A DNA stretch of 64,000 nucleotides from CAVQAH01 sp963784195 (GCA_963784195.1 CAWARA010000020.1:806001-870000); one strand, 5' to 3'; numbered from the stretch's first letter, positions 32,665-43,193 are shown. Notes: a model not told the origin generated them from the sequence alone. Numbers and translations are program-made.

Positions 32665-32750
32665 TTGTCAGTCGTCAGTCAACGAAGTCGTCAGTCGCGA
32701 GTCAGTCATCGGCTACGACTGTCGACTGATGACTGTCGACTGAGACTATA
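32665..32750. repeat. GTCAGTC / GACTGTC word repeats
   Basis: Left part has CAGTCGTCAGTC words, right part CGACTGTCGACTGATGACTGTC words, so the two halves are roughly reverse complements. Lies between the penicillin acylase gene end and the GNAT gene start. Confidence 0.6.
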
Positions 32751-32758
32751 TCGTTATT

Positions 32759-34939
32759 TACTGCGGCCGATACTCCCGAATCAGATTTCCCTTGATCTCC
32801 GACTTCCGTGTACCACGCCCGTCGAAGCCGATGTTCGGCGAAGACGCCGATCTGGTCGCGGCTGTGCGGCGACTCGAGGTTGCTCGTCTGCCCGTAGGCG
32901 AGCACCGACCAGCCCGTAACCGGCCCTGAGAAGTCCACGAGGATCACCCAGGCGTCGCCGAAACCGACGAGCGGCTGGCCATCTGCCACGTTCCCGGCAA
33001 TCCTGGGCCCCGAACCGGGAACACGGTCGAATCTGAGCACGCGGAAGCATCCGTAGGTCCCGGATGCCCCGTCTCCTGGCAGATCGATGGAACCGAACCG
33101 GAACCGGTTGGCGTCGCCCCAGGCAACTCGTTCGGATCCAAACGCGGACCGCGTGCTGCGGACCGCCGACTCCAGATGCTGGATCGCGGCCGCCGGATCC
33201 GAGAGCCCCTCGGGTGTCGTAGCTGGCGATCCGGCAGCCCAGGGGGTGGCAAAGGGCTGCCGAACGGCTGCCGAGTAGGTGTCCCAGAATTGCTGGAAGA
33301 GCACGCTTCCCCGGCTTCCCGCCGAGACCGTGTTGTCCCATCCCTCGAGCACGTCCGCCCCGGCCTTCGCATCGTCCGATGCCGATCCCGCAGCACGCAC
33401 GGCCCGGATCAGATGCGGCTTCACACGGTCGGCCAGGAGCATACGCGGCGAGTATTTCAGCCGGATGACATCAGCGACCGAGAATCGTGACTGCCCGTCG
33501 AGCATCTCGAGCGCCAGTTGCGGCCGGAGAGCGAGCGGGCCACGTTCGAAGTACGACGGAAAGCGGCTCATGTCGATCGGATCGCGCAGCGACACGAACT
33601 GCGGCGGGTTGTTCGCGTTCTGGATGTAGCCGCCAGGCGGATTCAACAGTCGCGGGAGGTCGTTGACGTCATGCAGCCGGCTCCAGAGGTCCCGTCTCCC
33701 CGAAGCATCGACATCGAGGCGATAGTCGCGTCCGTCGACCCGCTGCGGAACCCGGCCGTTCCACAGGTACAGGATGTTCCCGTCCGCGTCGGCGTACGTG
33801 AAGTTGGAGGTTGGCACGAGGTTCTCGCGCGCGACGCGGAGCCAGTCGCGCAACGACCGCGTCCGGCTGAGCATGTAGAACCCCTCGAAGTAACGGGTGG
33901 CCTCCAGCGCGGTCGACTTCACGATGAAGGCGCGGCTCGCGTCGCGATGGATCACCGGGCCAAGGTGGGAGGTCAGGAACGTTCTCGTTTCGGTGCGCCC
34001 TGTGCCATCGTCGTTTCGCACCTGGGCGCTGACCTCGCGCTTCTCGAGCGGGTAGGACTTGCCATCGAAGATGTAGCGATCGGCGTTCTTCGAGTCGATT
34101 TGAAGGCCAAAGACGTCGACGAGATCGGGTGCGTTGTTCGTGGTGACGAACCCGAGGCGGTCGTTGAAGCCAGCTCGAAGCACGGGAATCCCGACCAGCG
34201 TCGACCCGTAGAAGTCGATCTTGCCGGGCACGCGCACGTGCGCTTCCCAGTAGAGCGAGGACCAGGCCAGGTGCGGATTGCCGAGCAGAATCGGCTTACC
34301 CGTTGTCGTCCGCGATCCCGATAGCGCGAACGCATTCGAGCCCGGTGCGTCGATCCATTGATCGTCCTCCGCATCAACCGTGGTGCCGGACTGCCCTTCG
34401 TACTTCTGACGCAATTGCCGCGGAAGCGCCGGGCCCGCTAGCGTGTTGACGGCCGACGCCCGGCTGCTGGCGAGCACGTCGACGGCGGTGATCTCTGGCA
34501 TCCAGCTGGGGACTCGTGCCCGGTTGTTCGCCACGTAGCGATTGACGCCCGCCGCGTACGCCGCGATCACGCGTCTGAAGAGCGGCGACAGCTCCGTGAG
34601 ACCTCGCCGGGCTTCCGCGAGGTTGTCGAACTGCGCCATGTCGAGATCGTTCTCGACAGCCTGGGCACCGAACACCCGCGCCGCCTCGCCTCTTGCGGCG
34701 ATGTAACGCCGGCCGATCTCGGCGGCGTGATCTTCAGCCTGCGCATAGCCGAACGCAAACGCCGCAGCCTCCTCCGTCGGCGCGAGGATGTGGGGAATGC
34801 CATAGGTGTCCCTGCGAATCACCGCCTGGCTCGCGAGCCGATCCGGATCTGGGAGCTCGGGAGGGACCGGACGGCACGAAACGGTTAGAAAAACGAGCGC
34901 GGCGGCCAGCCCTGACCCTGTGTGAGACGACAGTGGCAT
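32759..34939 (-). CDS. Penicillin-acylase-family (Ntn hydrolase) lipoprotein
   Basis: About 726 residues once repaired. A lipoprotein leader ends FLTVSC (Cys22). The alpha-chain region has IRRDTYGIPHILAPTEEAAAFAFGYAQAEDH; the beta chain should start at the autoproteolytic nucleophile Ser201 in PGSNAFALSGSRT, followed by NPHLAW. Family members cut amide bonds in acyl-homoserine lactones, penicillins or other N-acyl amides. The end as read (TEVGDQGKSDSG) is out of frame: dropping one base near 32800 gives TEVEIKGNLIREYRPQ and a stop at 32759-32761, the usual family ending. The unrepaired frame would extend to 32702. Confidence 0.9.
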
Positions 34940-34983
34940 CTGCTTAGGTTACTTCGGCACGAGGAAACGGAGCGTTCACGGAG

Positions 34984-35280
34984 GACACGGAACAGGCTTC
35001 AACTCGGAGAAACGGAGACACGGAGGAACGCGGAACCGATGACTCGCTGCGGCTCACCAGCCGATGCCGGCCCGGCCATCGGCCGGGCCGAGCGATCAAT
35101 CGACACCCCGCGGACGCAAGCGGCCGGTGGTGCGGGTGCCGCTTGTGTCCGTGGGGTGTCGATTGATCGCCCGCCGCGCAAGCGGCGGCATCGGCGGACC
35201 CGGTGACAACCCCACCGAACGCTCAGATCCATTTCGTCTCCGTGCCTCCGTGTCTCCGTTTTTGAAGCTCGTTCCGTGTC
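34984..35280. repeat. Nested inverted-repeat element with CGGAGACACGG words
   Basis: Inner arms 35092-35124 and 35138-35170 are reverse complements over 33 bases with two mismatches and a 13-base loop. Outer arms AAACGGAGACACGGAGG (35010-35026) and CCTCCGTGTCTCCGTTT (35245-35261) are perfect over 17 bases, with further partial pairing of the GAACAGGCTTC/GAAGCTCGTTC flanks. Between the layers are smaller GC-rich hairpins (GCCCGGCC/GGCCGGGC). The outer words match the element at 43194-43545. Confidence 0.85.
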
Positions 35281-35305
35281 CCCCGTTCCCCCCGTTCCAT
35301 CGGGC

Positions 35306-36589
35306 TCACGACGTCAGTCGTGTCGCCTCGTCAGGAGGGCCTCCCGCTGCCATCTGCTGCGCGACGATCAACTCGCGTGCGGGACCTCGAAGCGCGGGAA
35401 GGCGCGAGCCAAACGTGAGGCCACCGACTATGCAGGCCACGCCGCCGATGGCGACGGTTGCGGGAGCGCCCAGGGGCTGCGCCAGCGCGCCCGCCATCAG
35501 CGCGCCGAGCGGCGCCATGCCCATGAACATCATCGAGTAAACGGCCATCACGCGGCCGCGCAGTCGATCCGGAACCATCGACTGGATCAGCGTGTTCGAC
35601 GCGGCCATCTCCACCATCATGCAGAAACCCGCCGGCACGAGCACCATCGCGGACAGCCACAACGAGCGCGAGAACGAGAACGCGATCAAGGCGACTCCGA
35701 AGCCGACCGCCGATGATGCGACCCACCGGCCCAGACCCCTGACAGACCGCCGTGACGTGAGGCTGGCCGCACCCAACAACGCTCCGACTCCGGAGCACGA
35801 CATCAACAGCCCGTAGGCGTGGGGCCCGCCGCCGAGGATTCGATCGGCGAAGATCGGCATCAGGACCGAGTACGGCATGCCCATCAGGCTGACGAGCCCC
35901 AGTAGGAGGAGCAAAGCTCGAACCGGTGTCGTTCGCCAGGCGAAGGAGAAGCCCTCGACCACGCTGTCCCAGGCAGAGACTGTCGCCGTAGGGGAAGCAA
36001 TCGCCGCCACACGCATTCGCAACAAGGCCGTGATGACGGCCACATAACTGAGGCCGTTCAGCAGGAAGCACCAGCCCTCACCAACCTCAGCGACCACGAT
36101 GCCGGCAACAGCAGGTCCGACCATCCGCGCGCCGTTCACCATCGATGAGTTCAAGGCAATCGCGTTGACGAGATCCTCGCGGCCGACCATCTGCGCGATG
36201 AACGACTGCCGCGCAGGAATATCGAACGAGTTCGCCACACCCAGCAGGGACGCGAGAACGAAGATCTGCCAGACACGGACGACGTCCGTCAGCGTGAGGG
36301 CTGCCAGAGTCAGCGCCAGAAGCATCATCGTCGTTTGCGTGATGACGAGGATGCGGTGGCGATTGACACGGTCGGCTATCACGCCGCCGAGAGGCGCGAG
36401 GACGAAGACGGGAATCTGTCCGGCGAAACCAATGAGGCCGAGCATCGCCGCAGAGCCGGTCAGCCTGTAGATCAGCCAGGACTGGGCAACCGTCTGCATC
36501 CAGGTGCCGATGAGCGACACGAGCTGGCCGCTGATGAAGAGGCGATAGTTGCGCCCGCGGAGCGCGCGCAGTGCCGCCGGAAAGGGCAT
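35306..36589 (-). CDS. MFS transporter (EntS/MFS_3-like)
   Basis: 427 residues with about 12 hydrophobic segments and no signal peptide. The start FPAALRALRGRNYRLFISGQLVSLIGTWMQTVAQSWLIYRLTGS, followed by GGVIADRVNRHRILVITQ, is characteristic of the MFS_3 group that includes the enterobactin exporter EntS and many putative drug exporters. Conserved MFS motif A is present as GGVIADRVNRHR. Substrate unknown. It starts 29 bp after the end of an ADOP permease gene on the same strand and is probably co-transcribed with it. Confidence 0.9.
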   Translation of the reverse strand: MPFPAALRALRGRNYRLFISGQLVSLIGTWMQTVAQSWLIYRLTGSAAMLGLIGFAGQIPVFVLAPLGGVIADRVNRHRILVITQTTMMLLALTLAALTLTDVVRVWQIFVLASLLGVANSFDIPARQSFIAQMVGREDLVNAIALNSSMVNGARMVGPAVAGIVVAEVGEGWCFLLNGLSYVAVITALLRMRVAAIASPTATVSAWDSVVEGFSFAWRTTPVRALLLLLGLVSLMGMPYSVLMPIFADRILGGGPHAYGLLMSCSGVGALLGAASLTSRRSVRGLGRWVASSAVGFGVALIAFSFSRSLWLSAMVLVPAGFCMMVEMAASNTLIQSMVPDRLRGRVMAVYSMMFMGMAPLGALMAGALAQPLGAPATVAIGGVACIVGGLTFGSRLPALRGPARELIVAQQMAAGGPPDEATRLTS

Positions 36590-36618
36590 TCAGCGATTGT
36601 AGATGATGCGCGGCCGCG

Positions 36619-39039
36619 CTATTCCGCTCGCAGCGCTACGATCGGGTCGACCCTGGTCGCGCGCCTGGCTGGAATATAGCTGGCGAAGAGCGCGACGAGT
36701 AGCAGAAGGCCGGCAACCGAAGCAAAGGTCAGCGGATCGCGAGGCGTCGTCGAGTACAGGAGCGTGGAGAGCGTGCTCGACAGAAAATATGCCGCAAACA
36801 CTCCGAGAACCACTCCCGCGCAGGCGAGAATCATGGCGTGACGCACGATCAGCCCAACCACCATGCGCTCACGCGCGCCGAGCGCCATGCGGATGCCAAT
36901 CTCGCGCGTCCGCTGCGACACGGCGTACGACAACACGCCGAAAATGCCGATGGCGGCCAGCAGGAGTGCAACGCTTGCAAAGATGGCCAGCAGCGTCATG
37001 TAGAAACGCGGCTGCGAGATCGAGCGTGAGACGATCTGCTCGAGCGTGCGGAGATTCGAAATGGGGATGCTGCCATCGACGGCATACACCTCACGACGGG
37101 CGGCGTCGGTCACCGAAGCCGGCGGGATGCTGGTTTTGAGCACGACGCTCATGCTCTGGACCGGCCACTGGCGGTAGGGCAGATAGAGTTGTGGCGGGTC
37201 AGCCTCGTCCAACCCGGCGTCCTTCACATCGCCGATGACGCCGATCACCTCGCCTCCCGCACGAGGGGTTCCCGGCCCGCGACCCCAACCGAGAGTGATC
37301 CGCTTGCCGATCGGATCCTCGTTCGGGAAGTACTGACGAACGGCGGCTTTTGTCAGAAGCACGACGGGTTGGGTGCCTTCCCGGTCCAGATCGTTGAACA
37401 TCCGGCCCCGTTCGAGAGGGATGCCGATCGTTCTGAAATACTCGGGGGTTGCGACCCGCACTTGAATCGCCGGCTGTTGCGCAGGCGGCACTGGCGGACG
37501 TCCCGCGACTTCGAAAGTCAGCACGAGGCTCGAGCCGCTGAGCGGCAGCGACAGAACTGCTCCCACATCCTGCACGCCTGGCACGGAGCGCAAGCGCGGA
37601 AGCAACTGCTCGAAGAACGCGATCTGCCGGGCCTCCTGTTCGTAACGCGATTCCGGCAGTGAGAGCTCGAAGGTCAGTGCCTGCTCGACGTGGAAGCCAG
37701 GGTCCACCGACGCGAGCTTGACGAAGCTGCGGATCAGAAGGCCTGCGCCGGTCAGCAGCATGACTGCCAGAGCCATCTCGGCAATGACCAGCGCGCCGCG
37801 CATCCGCGAACCTCCGCGCGTCGTCAGCGCACCGCGTCCGCCCTCCTTCAACGTGCTCGCCAGGCGCGAGCGAGTCGATTGAAATGCCGGCACGAGACCG
37901 AAGATCAATCCGGTCAGCACTGCAAGCGCCAGCGTGAACGTGATGACCGTCGAATCCACGCGGACGTCGTTCAGCCGCGGAATGCCCTGCGGCTGAAGGT
38001 CGATCAACAGCTCCACGCTCCACACGGCTAAGAGAAGGCCCAACCCGGCACCGACGAGGCTGAGTATCACGCTTTCCGTCAGGAGTTGCCGGATCAGCCG
38101 GAAACGGCCTGCACCGAGTGCCGTGCGGACGGCCATCTCGGTCTCGCGTGCCGCGGCGCGCGCGAGCAGCAGGTTCGCCACGTTCGCGCACGCAATCAAG
38201 AGCACGAACCCCACGGCGCCGAGCAACACCAGCACCGCCTTGCGAATGTTACCGACCGTCGCCTCGTGAAGCGGGATGGCCTCGATGTTCACGCCTTCAT
38301 TCGCGTCGGGATACTGCCTGGCGAGCTGCTTCCCGAGCGTCAATATCTCGGCCTTGACGCGCTCGACCGGAACGCCATCCTTCGCACGGCCGATCACCGT
38401 CAGATACCACGCACCTCGCTGCTCGGAAAGGAAACCTGGCGTGTGTTCGATCGGTATCCAGAGCACGCGATCGGTCGGATACGCAAAACCCTCCGGCATG
38501 ACGCCGACGACCTCTCTCGGTACGCCATCGAGCGTGATCGTCTTGCCCACGATGTGTGGGTCGCGTCCGAAGTTCTGACGCCAGAGACTATCGGCAATGA
38601 CGACGACCTTGGCGCTCCCCGGCAGGTTCTCTTCAGGCCTGAAGCCGCGGCCAAGCTGCTGGCGAATGCCCAGCAGATCGAAGAAGCCAGCTGATACCTC
38701 CGCGGCGTTGAGCCGTACCGGCTCGCCCTGGCCGGTCAATATCGTTCGATGTCGCGAGATCGCGGCGGCATCCGACAGCGTTTCGCTCAGGCGCCGCACA
38801 TCTGTGAAGTTCGGTCCGGACATCGTCGCTCGCCGGCCCTCGCTGACGTGATAGATCCCGACGAGTCGATCCGGGTCCTTGAACGGCAACGGCTTCAACA
38901 GGACGCCGTTGACGACGCTGAAGATTGCGCTGTTGGCGCCAATGCCGAGCGCGAGCGTGATCACTGAAACCAGCGTGAAGCCGGGACTCTTCAGAATCCG
39001 CCGAATGGCGTAGCGCAAGTCCTGCGAAAGCGAATCCAT
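36619..39039 (-). CDS. ADOP/MacB-like ABC transporter permease (no N-terminal extension)
   Basis: 806 residues starting MDSLSQDLRYAIRRILKSPGFTLVSVITLALGIG, the beginning of the first MacB/FtsX half; the site AGGAAAG-like GGAAAGG lies 6-7 bases before this ATG, and an ATG 29 codons earlier lacks family similarity. Two halves follow with VANLLLARAAARETEMAVRTALGAGRFRLI and SQRTREIGIRMALGARERMV; end VDPIVALRAE. Unlike the PadR-linked copies it lacks the ADOP N-terminal extension and has no regulator next to it. No ATPase nearby. Confidence 0.92.
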   Translation of the reverse strand: MDSLSQDLRYAIRRILKSPGFTLVSVITLALGIGANSAIFSVVNGVLLKPLPFKDPDRLVGIYHVSEGRRATMSGPNFTDVRRLSETLSDAAAISRHRTILTGQGEPVRLNAAEVSAGFFDLLGIRQQLGRGFRPEENLPGSAKVVVIADSLWRQNFGRDPHIVGKTITLDGVPREVVGVMPEGFAYPTDRVLWIPIEHTPGFLSEQRGAWYLTVIGRAKDGVPVERVKAEILTLGKQLARQYPDANEGVNIEAIPLHEATVGNIRKAVLVLLGAVGFVLLIACANVANLLLARAAARETEMAVRTALGAGRFRLIRQLLTESVILSLVGAGLGLLLAVWSVELLIDLQPQGIPRLNDVRVDSTVITFTLALAVLTGLIFGLVPAFQSTRSRLASTLKEGGRGALTTRGGSRMRGALVIAEMALAVMLLTGAGLLIRSFVKLASVDPGFHVEQALTFELSLPESRYEQEARQIAFFEQLLPRLRSVPGVQDVGAVLSLPLSGSSLVLTFEVAGRPPVPPAQQPAIQVRVATPEYFRTIGIPLERGRMFNDLDREGTQPVVLLTKAAVRQYFPNEDPIGKRITLGWGRGPGTPRAGGEVIGVIGDVKDAGLDEADPPQLYLPYRQWPVQSMSVVLKTSIPPASVTDAARREVYAVDGSIPISNLRTLEQIVSRSISQPRFYMTLLAIFASVALLLAAIGIFGVLSYAVSQRTREIGIRMALGARERMVVGLIVRHAMILACAGVVLGVFAAYFLSSTLSTLLYSTTPRDPLTFASVAGLLLLVALFASYIPARRATRVDPIVALRAE

Positions 39040-39152
39040 GTCAGCCTTTCCGAAAACGAAACTCTTGCTGATTGCGAGAGGCGTGCCGGTCACACAAATC
39101 ATCACAAGTGCTTTGTTCGCGGTCATTTAGGATGACGGGATATCGGAGGCGA

Positions 39153-39242
39153 ATGTCCGGCGCCGACAACGTCGATCCCGCGATCGGACACGCCAGCCCT
39201 TCCGCACTGGCCCCGTTCTACGACACGATCGGAAGACGATGA
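39153..39242 (+). CDS. Possible short leader ORF
   Basis: A 29-codon frame (MSGADNVDPAIGH..DTIGRR) with a good site GGAGG at 39145-39149 and a stop that overlaps the start of the next small ORF as ATGA. It lies in the divergent gap between an ADOP permease and a GNAT gene. The coupling and ribosome-binding site are real; the coding status is uncertain, and it may be part of a decayed gene. Confidence 0.25.
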   Translation: MSGADNVDPAIGHASPSALAPFYDTIGRR

Positions 39243-39394
39243 CGAAGCTTCCAGACGACCTGCAGGATGTGTTGAATCAGATTGATGCGGCTGATCGCGC
39301 AGCGGATGCTCTGGTCGAAGAGCAGCCGGCTTTCCGCGATCGTGACGCGATCGGCGCTCACGACATCCGCCAGTCTGGATTGATGCGCGCGTAG
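39239..39394 (+). CDS. Small acidic ORF, possible DinB-like gene fragment
   Basis: 51 codons, MTKLPDDLQDVLNQIDAADRAADALVEEQ and on to SGLMRA. Amphipathic and acidic, resembling the first helix of DinB-superfamily proteins (LxxIDxADxxAxxLV), but much too short for the four-helix fold. Its 3' end overlaps the opposite GNAT gene by about 37 bases. Probably a truncated remnant, or a small protein coupled to the leader ORF before it. Confidence 0.3.
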   Translation: MTKLPDDLQDVLNQIDAADRAADALVEEQPAFRDRDAIGAHDIRQSGLMRA

Positions 39395-39888
39395 AGCATC
39401 TGATCCCGCCGCTGTCCGTATTTCACGCTGCTGCAGCGAAGAATGCCCTCACGAACGTAACATGCCTTCTCGAGCACACGAATCGACGCTGCATTGTCGG
39501 CGAACGGCAGCGCGAACAGTCTCAGCACGTTGAAGGTCGAGAAGGCGTGTTCGGTGACGAGCATCAGCGCCTCGGTCACGATGCCCTGACCCCAGTGGCG
39601 CTCGCTCAGCCAGTAGCCGATTTCAGCGGAGAAGCGCTCGACGTCCGAGCCGCAGACGAACCCGATTCCGCCGACCGCCTCGCCATTGACGTCGATGCAG
39701 AGGTTCGTGGGACGTTCGGCAGCCACCGCCGTTTTCAGGAAAGCAGCCGCGTGCGCGCGCGTGTAGGGATGCGGAAACCTGTCGCGCAGCTGACGCGCCA
39801 CGTTGTGATTGTTGGCGTGCAACGTGACCGACTCGGCGTCGCTCGACCGCCAGGACCGCACGACGCAGCGCTGACCGGACAACTGCAT
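39358..39888 (-). CDS. GNAT-family N-acetyltransferase (RimJ/RimL type)
   Basis: About 176 residues from MQLSGQRCVVRSWRSSDAESV. RimJ/RimL-like features: the start LxxxRxxxRxWRxSDA, EIGYWLSERHWGQGIVTEALMLVTEHAF (acetyl-CoA loop with G-Q-G-I) and RLFALPFADNAASIRVLEKACYVREGILR. These enzymes acetylate protein N-termini or small amines. I prefer this start because a longer one (39948) would overlap the upstream protease-like gene by 47 bases. Confidence 0.85.
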   Translation of the reverse strand: MQLSGQRCVVRSWRSSDAESVTLHANNHNVARQLRDRFPHPYTRAHAAAFLKTAVAAERPTNLCIDVNGEAVGGIGFVCGSDVERFSAEIGYWLSERHWGQGIVTEALMLVTEHAFSTFNVLRLFALPFADNAASIRVLEKACYVREGILRCSSVKYGQRRDQMLYARINPDWRMS

Positions 39889-39901
39889 GGTCTCAAGGAA
39901 C

Positions 39902-40636
39902 TCAGAACAACGAACGGCCCTCGGTACGGAGCCATCGCTCGGCTTCACGAAAGTCGGGACACACGGCCTCGACGAGACGCCAGAAACGCCGTGAGTGATT
40001 CTGCTGCCGCAGATGCATCAGCTCGTGCACGAGCACGTAGTCGCGTATCTGCTCGGGCATCTGCACCAGGCGAAAGTTCAGCGCGATGTGGCCGCTCCGC
40101 GCGCACGATCCCCAGCGCGACCGCTGATTGCGAATGCTGACGCGGTTGACATGCAGCCCGTGTCGCGCGGCCAGGGCATGCACGCGCGGGACAAGCTCGT
40201 CGCGCGCAACATCGCGCAGATCGTTCTCCACGAGCGTTCGCAGGGCCGTACGGCTGTCGAGCCGGACGCTGCGATCGGCGTAACGCACAACGCCGGCCCG
40301 CTCGTCCACCGCCAGCGTCACGAACCGGCCACGAAACATGATCGTGGTGCCGTCCGCCCACTCGGGTGGCGCATGCTGAACGTTGACACGGCGACGCTCG
40401 CGTTCGATCCACCGGCGATTTTCCCGTACGAACGCCTCGGCTTCGCGGCGCGAGCCGCCTCGCGGGACGGTCACGCGGAGAGAGCCGTCGGGTTGAACGC
40501 GAAGGATATAGCGTCGCGCGCGGCGGACCCGGACGAAGGAGACCTCAGGAACACCGAACGGCTGAGGTGCCGGCTGTCGCTGAAGCTCTGGAATCGACCC
40601 CGGTTCTGGAACGGAAAAAGGGAGATCTAACTGCAC
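39902..40636 (-). CDS. YgjP-like (M48-related) metal-dependent hydrolase
   Basis: 244 residues. The core motif YVLVHELMHLRQQNHSRRFWRLVEAVCPDF contains HExxH plus a downstream His-Ser-x-x-F-W, the pattern of the YgjP/DUF45 putative zinc peptidases; upstream RSRWGSCARSGHIALNFRLVQMPEQI is also diagnostic. No signal peptide or membrane segment, so cytoplasmic. Function in cells is not established. Downstream of an ADOP permease by about 98 bp on the same strand. Confidence 0.9.
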   Translation of the reverse strand: MQLDLPFSVPEPGSIPELQRQPAPQPFGVPEVSFVRVRRARRYILRVQPDGSLRVTVPRGGSRREAEAFVRENRRWIERERRRVNVQHAPPEWADGTTIMFRGRFVTLAVDERAGVVRYADRSVRLDSRTALRTLVENDLRDVARDELVPRVHALAARHGLHVNRVSIRNQRSRWGSCARSGHIALNFRLVQMPEQIRDYVLVHELMHLRQQNHSRRFWRLVEAVCPDFREAERWLRTEGRSLF

Positions 40637-40664
40637 CGCGAATTAGCGGTGATCATACTTCACA

Positions 40665-40733
40665 CGAAGGTTCAGACGGGGGTTCACACGTTGGTTCACA
40701 CGGGTTGGTTCACACGTTGGTTCACACGAGGGT
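40665..40733. repeat. GGTTCACACG tandem words
   Basis: About six imperfect copies of GGTTCA(C/G)ACG(T/G) in one orientation between the YgjP-like gene and the ADOP gene end (ending at the stop codon of the permease). Direct, irregularly spaced, so not a CRISPR array. Confidence 0.65.
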
Positions 40734-43153
40734 TCACTCGTTTCGCAACGCGATGATCGGATCGACGGCCATCGCGCGGCGCGCCGGGACGTAGCTTGCG
40801 ATCAAGGCGGTCAGCGACAAGAAGATCGACACGCCGGCGAAACTGAGCGGATCGTAGGGCTTGACGTTGTACAGCTCCGACTGGATGGTCCAGGTCACTC
40901 CGAAGGCACCAATGATCCCAAGGGCGATGCCCACGAGGGCGAGGCGGACGCCCTGCCCTACGACGAGTCGCAGCACGTCGCGCCGCTCGGCGCCGAGCGC
41001 CACACGAACGCCAATCTCCTGCACGCGCTGCGATACCGAATAGGACAGCACTCCATAGACGCCGATCGAGGCGAGGAGCAGCGCGACCACACCGAAGATC
41101 GAGAACATCCAGCCGAAGAGCTCCTGCTGCCAGAAGCTCAGTTGCCGAAGATCCTCCATCGTTCGAACGCTGAACACCGGCAACGTCGCATCCGAGGATC
41201 GAATCTCCTGGCGTACGGCTGATGTAATCAGCGCAGGTGCACCCGCGGCGACGCGGATGGTCAGCCCCGTGTTCAGTGTGGGATCGATCGAGTACGGCAC
41301 GTACGCCGACGGAAAGACCGGGCGCTCGCTGTCGCCCTGGAAATGTCTGAAGTCGGCGATGATGCCGATCACCGTGAACCAATCCTTCGTCCGTGAGTCG
41401 GTCAATCTGAAACGGCGGTTTATCGGGTCCTGATCGGGCCACAGCTGCGTCGCCATGGTCTGGTTGATCAGCGCGACTGGCGTGCGCGTCGCCTCCTCGG
41501 ACTCGGTGATGTCGCGTCCGCGCGTCAGCGCGACCCCGATCGTCTTGCGCAGATGTGGTGACGCCGCGATCAAGGTGATGCTCGGTTCGCGTCCACGTTC
41601 GACCGGCTTGCCTTCGACAATCACGTCGCCGCCGCTTCCGCCGGAACCGAACGGAATGAAGTTCGACGCAAAGGCGCTCTCGACTCCGGGCAGCGACTCG
41701 ACCCGCCGGAGAATGTCCTCGACCCTGCGTGCCTTCGCTTCAGGGCTTTCGTACGCAGTGCCGGGAAGATAGAAGCGCAGCGTCATCAGCGGTGACGTGT
41801 CGAAACCGGTGTGCGCCAGCTGGAGATTCAGAAAACTGCGAACGAAGAGCGACGCACCCACGAGCAGCACCAGCGACATCGCAACTTCCGCCACCACCAG
41901 CGCGTTCCGCAGCCTGGCACGACGGCCACCCGTGGCGCCGCGCGACCCTTCCTTCAGGCTGTCCTGGAGGTTGCTCTTCGCCGCCTGAAGCGCCGGAGCC
42001 AGCCCGAACACGACGCCCGTGAGCAGCGAGATGCCCATGGTGTAGCGAGCGATCGACCGTTGAGGCTCCAGTGAATGAAATAAGGAATCATGTCGGGCGG
42101 AATCGCGGCATCGAGGAGGCGCAGGCCTCCCCACGCAATGGCAATGCCCAGCGGCGCCGCAATCAGGCCGATCATGATCGCCTCGGTCAGCAGCTGGCGC
42201 ACGATCCGCAACCGTCCGGCGCCGAGCGCGGCGCGTATCGAAATCTCACGGTGCCTGACCGATGCGCGGGCGAGCAACAGGTTCGCGACGTTGGAGCAGG
42301 CGATCAGGAGCACGAGCGTCACCGCGCCCATCATCGCGAGCATCATCGTCTTCACCTGCTCGGGAAGCATCCATTGCCTCAACACGCGCATCCCGACGCC
42401 CCAGTTCTCGTTCTGTTCCGGATAGGTCGCCGCGAGCTGCGCCGCGATCTGTTGCAGATCGGCGACGGCCTGTTCAGCCCTGACGTTAGGCCCGAGCCTG
42501 GCGAAGACCTGGAGCGATCGGTCTCTGCGGGACCACTCATGGATGTAGCCGGAGATCGGCACCCAGAGCCGCTGGTTCTCGGGGAACAGGAAGCGCGGAG
42601 GCATGACACCGATAACCGTGTGAGGCCGCCCGTTGATGGAGATCGCGCGACCGACGACTTCACGATCGGCGTCGTAGCGCCGCCGCCAGACCTCGTCGCT
42701 CAAGATGACCACCGGCTCGGCGCCTGGCCGGTCGTCCTCGGGACCAAAATCGCGTCCAAGCGCGGGCGGTGTGCCGAGCAACCCGAACAACGTCCAGGAC
42801 ACGAGCGCTCCTGAATAGCGCTCGGGATCCGAACGGCCATCGGCAATCGTCAGGCTTCGCTGCGCCTGAAACGCCGCGATCGAGGACAACGTCGTGTTGT
42901 GATCGCGCCAGTCCTCGTAGTCCTCGTACGAAACACCCGCCCGTGTGATCCCCGCCTTGTGATTGGTCGAATGCGGAATGACGATGCGATCGGCCTCCGG
43001 ATAGGGATAGGGCTTGAGCATGACCCCATCGACGGTGCTGAAGATTGTCGTGTTGACCCCGATGCCAAGCGCCAGACAGACCACGGCGATGACCGTGAAT
43101 CCAGGGCTCTTAATCAGGCCGCGGAAGGCGTATTTGATGTCTTGAAGGAACAC
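40734..43153 (-). CDS. ADOP/MacB-like ABC transporter permease (no N-terminal extension; frame break near 42048)
   Basis: About 806 residues once repaired. Starts MFLQDIKYAFRGLIKSPGFTVIAVVCLALGIGVNTTIFS. First half runs to PYFIHWSLNGRS; the protein then continues in another frame with YTMGISLLTGVVFGLAPALQAAKSNLQDSLKEGSRG. One base missing (or two extra) at 42042-42055 explains it. Second FtsX module has SQRVQEIGVRVALGAERRDVL; end VDPIIALRNE. As with the copy at 36619, there is no ADOP extension and no adjacent PadR or ATPase. Confidence 0.85.
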
Positions 43154-43193
43154 GCGAGCTTAGACGCGCGGGAGGGGGGAGTTGTTCGGTCGG

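Noticed and set aside
32759..34939. Penicillin-acylase gene as part of a beta-lactam or quorum-quenching cluster
   Set aside because: No biosynthetic or LuxI/LuxR genes near; the family has broad N-acyl amide substrates.
40665..40733. Possible CRISPR-like or iteron array of GGTTCACACG
   Set aside because: Irregular spacing, units adjacent, no replication or cas genes nearby; grouped with the word repeats.
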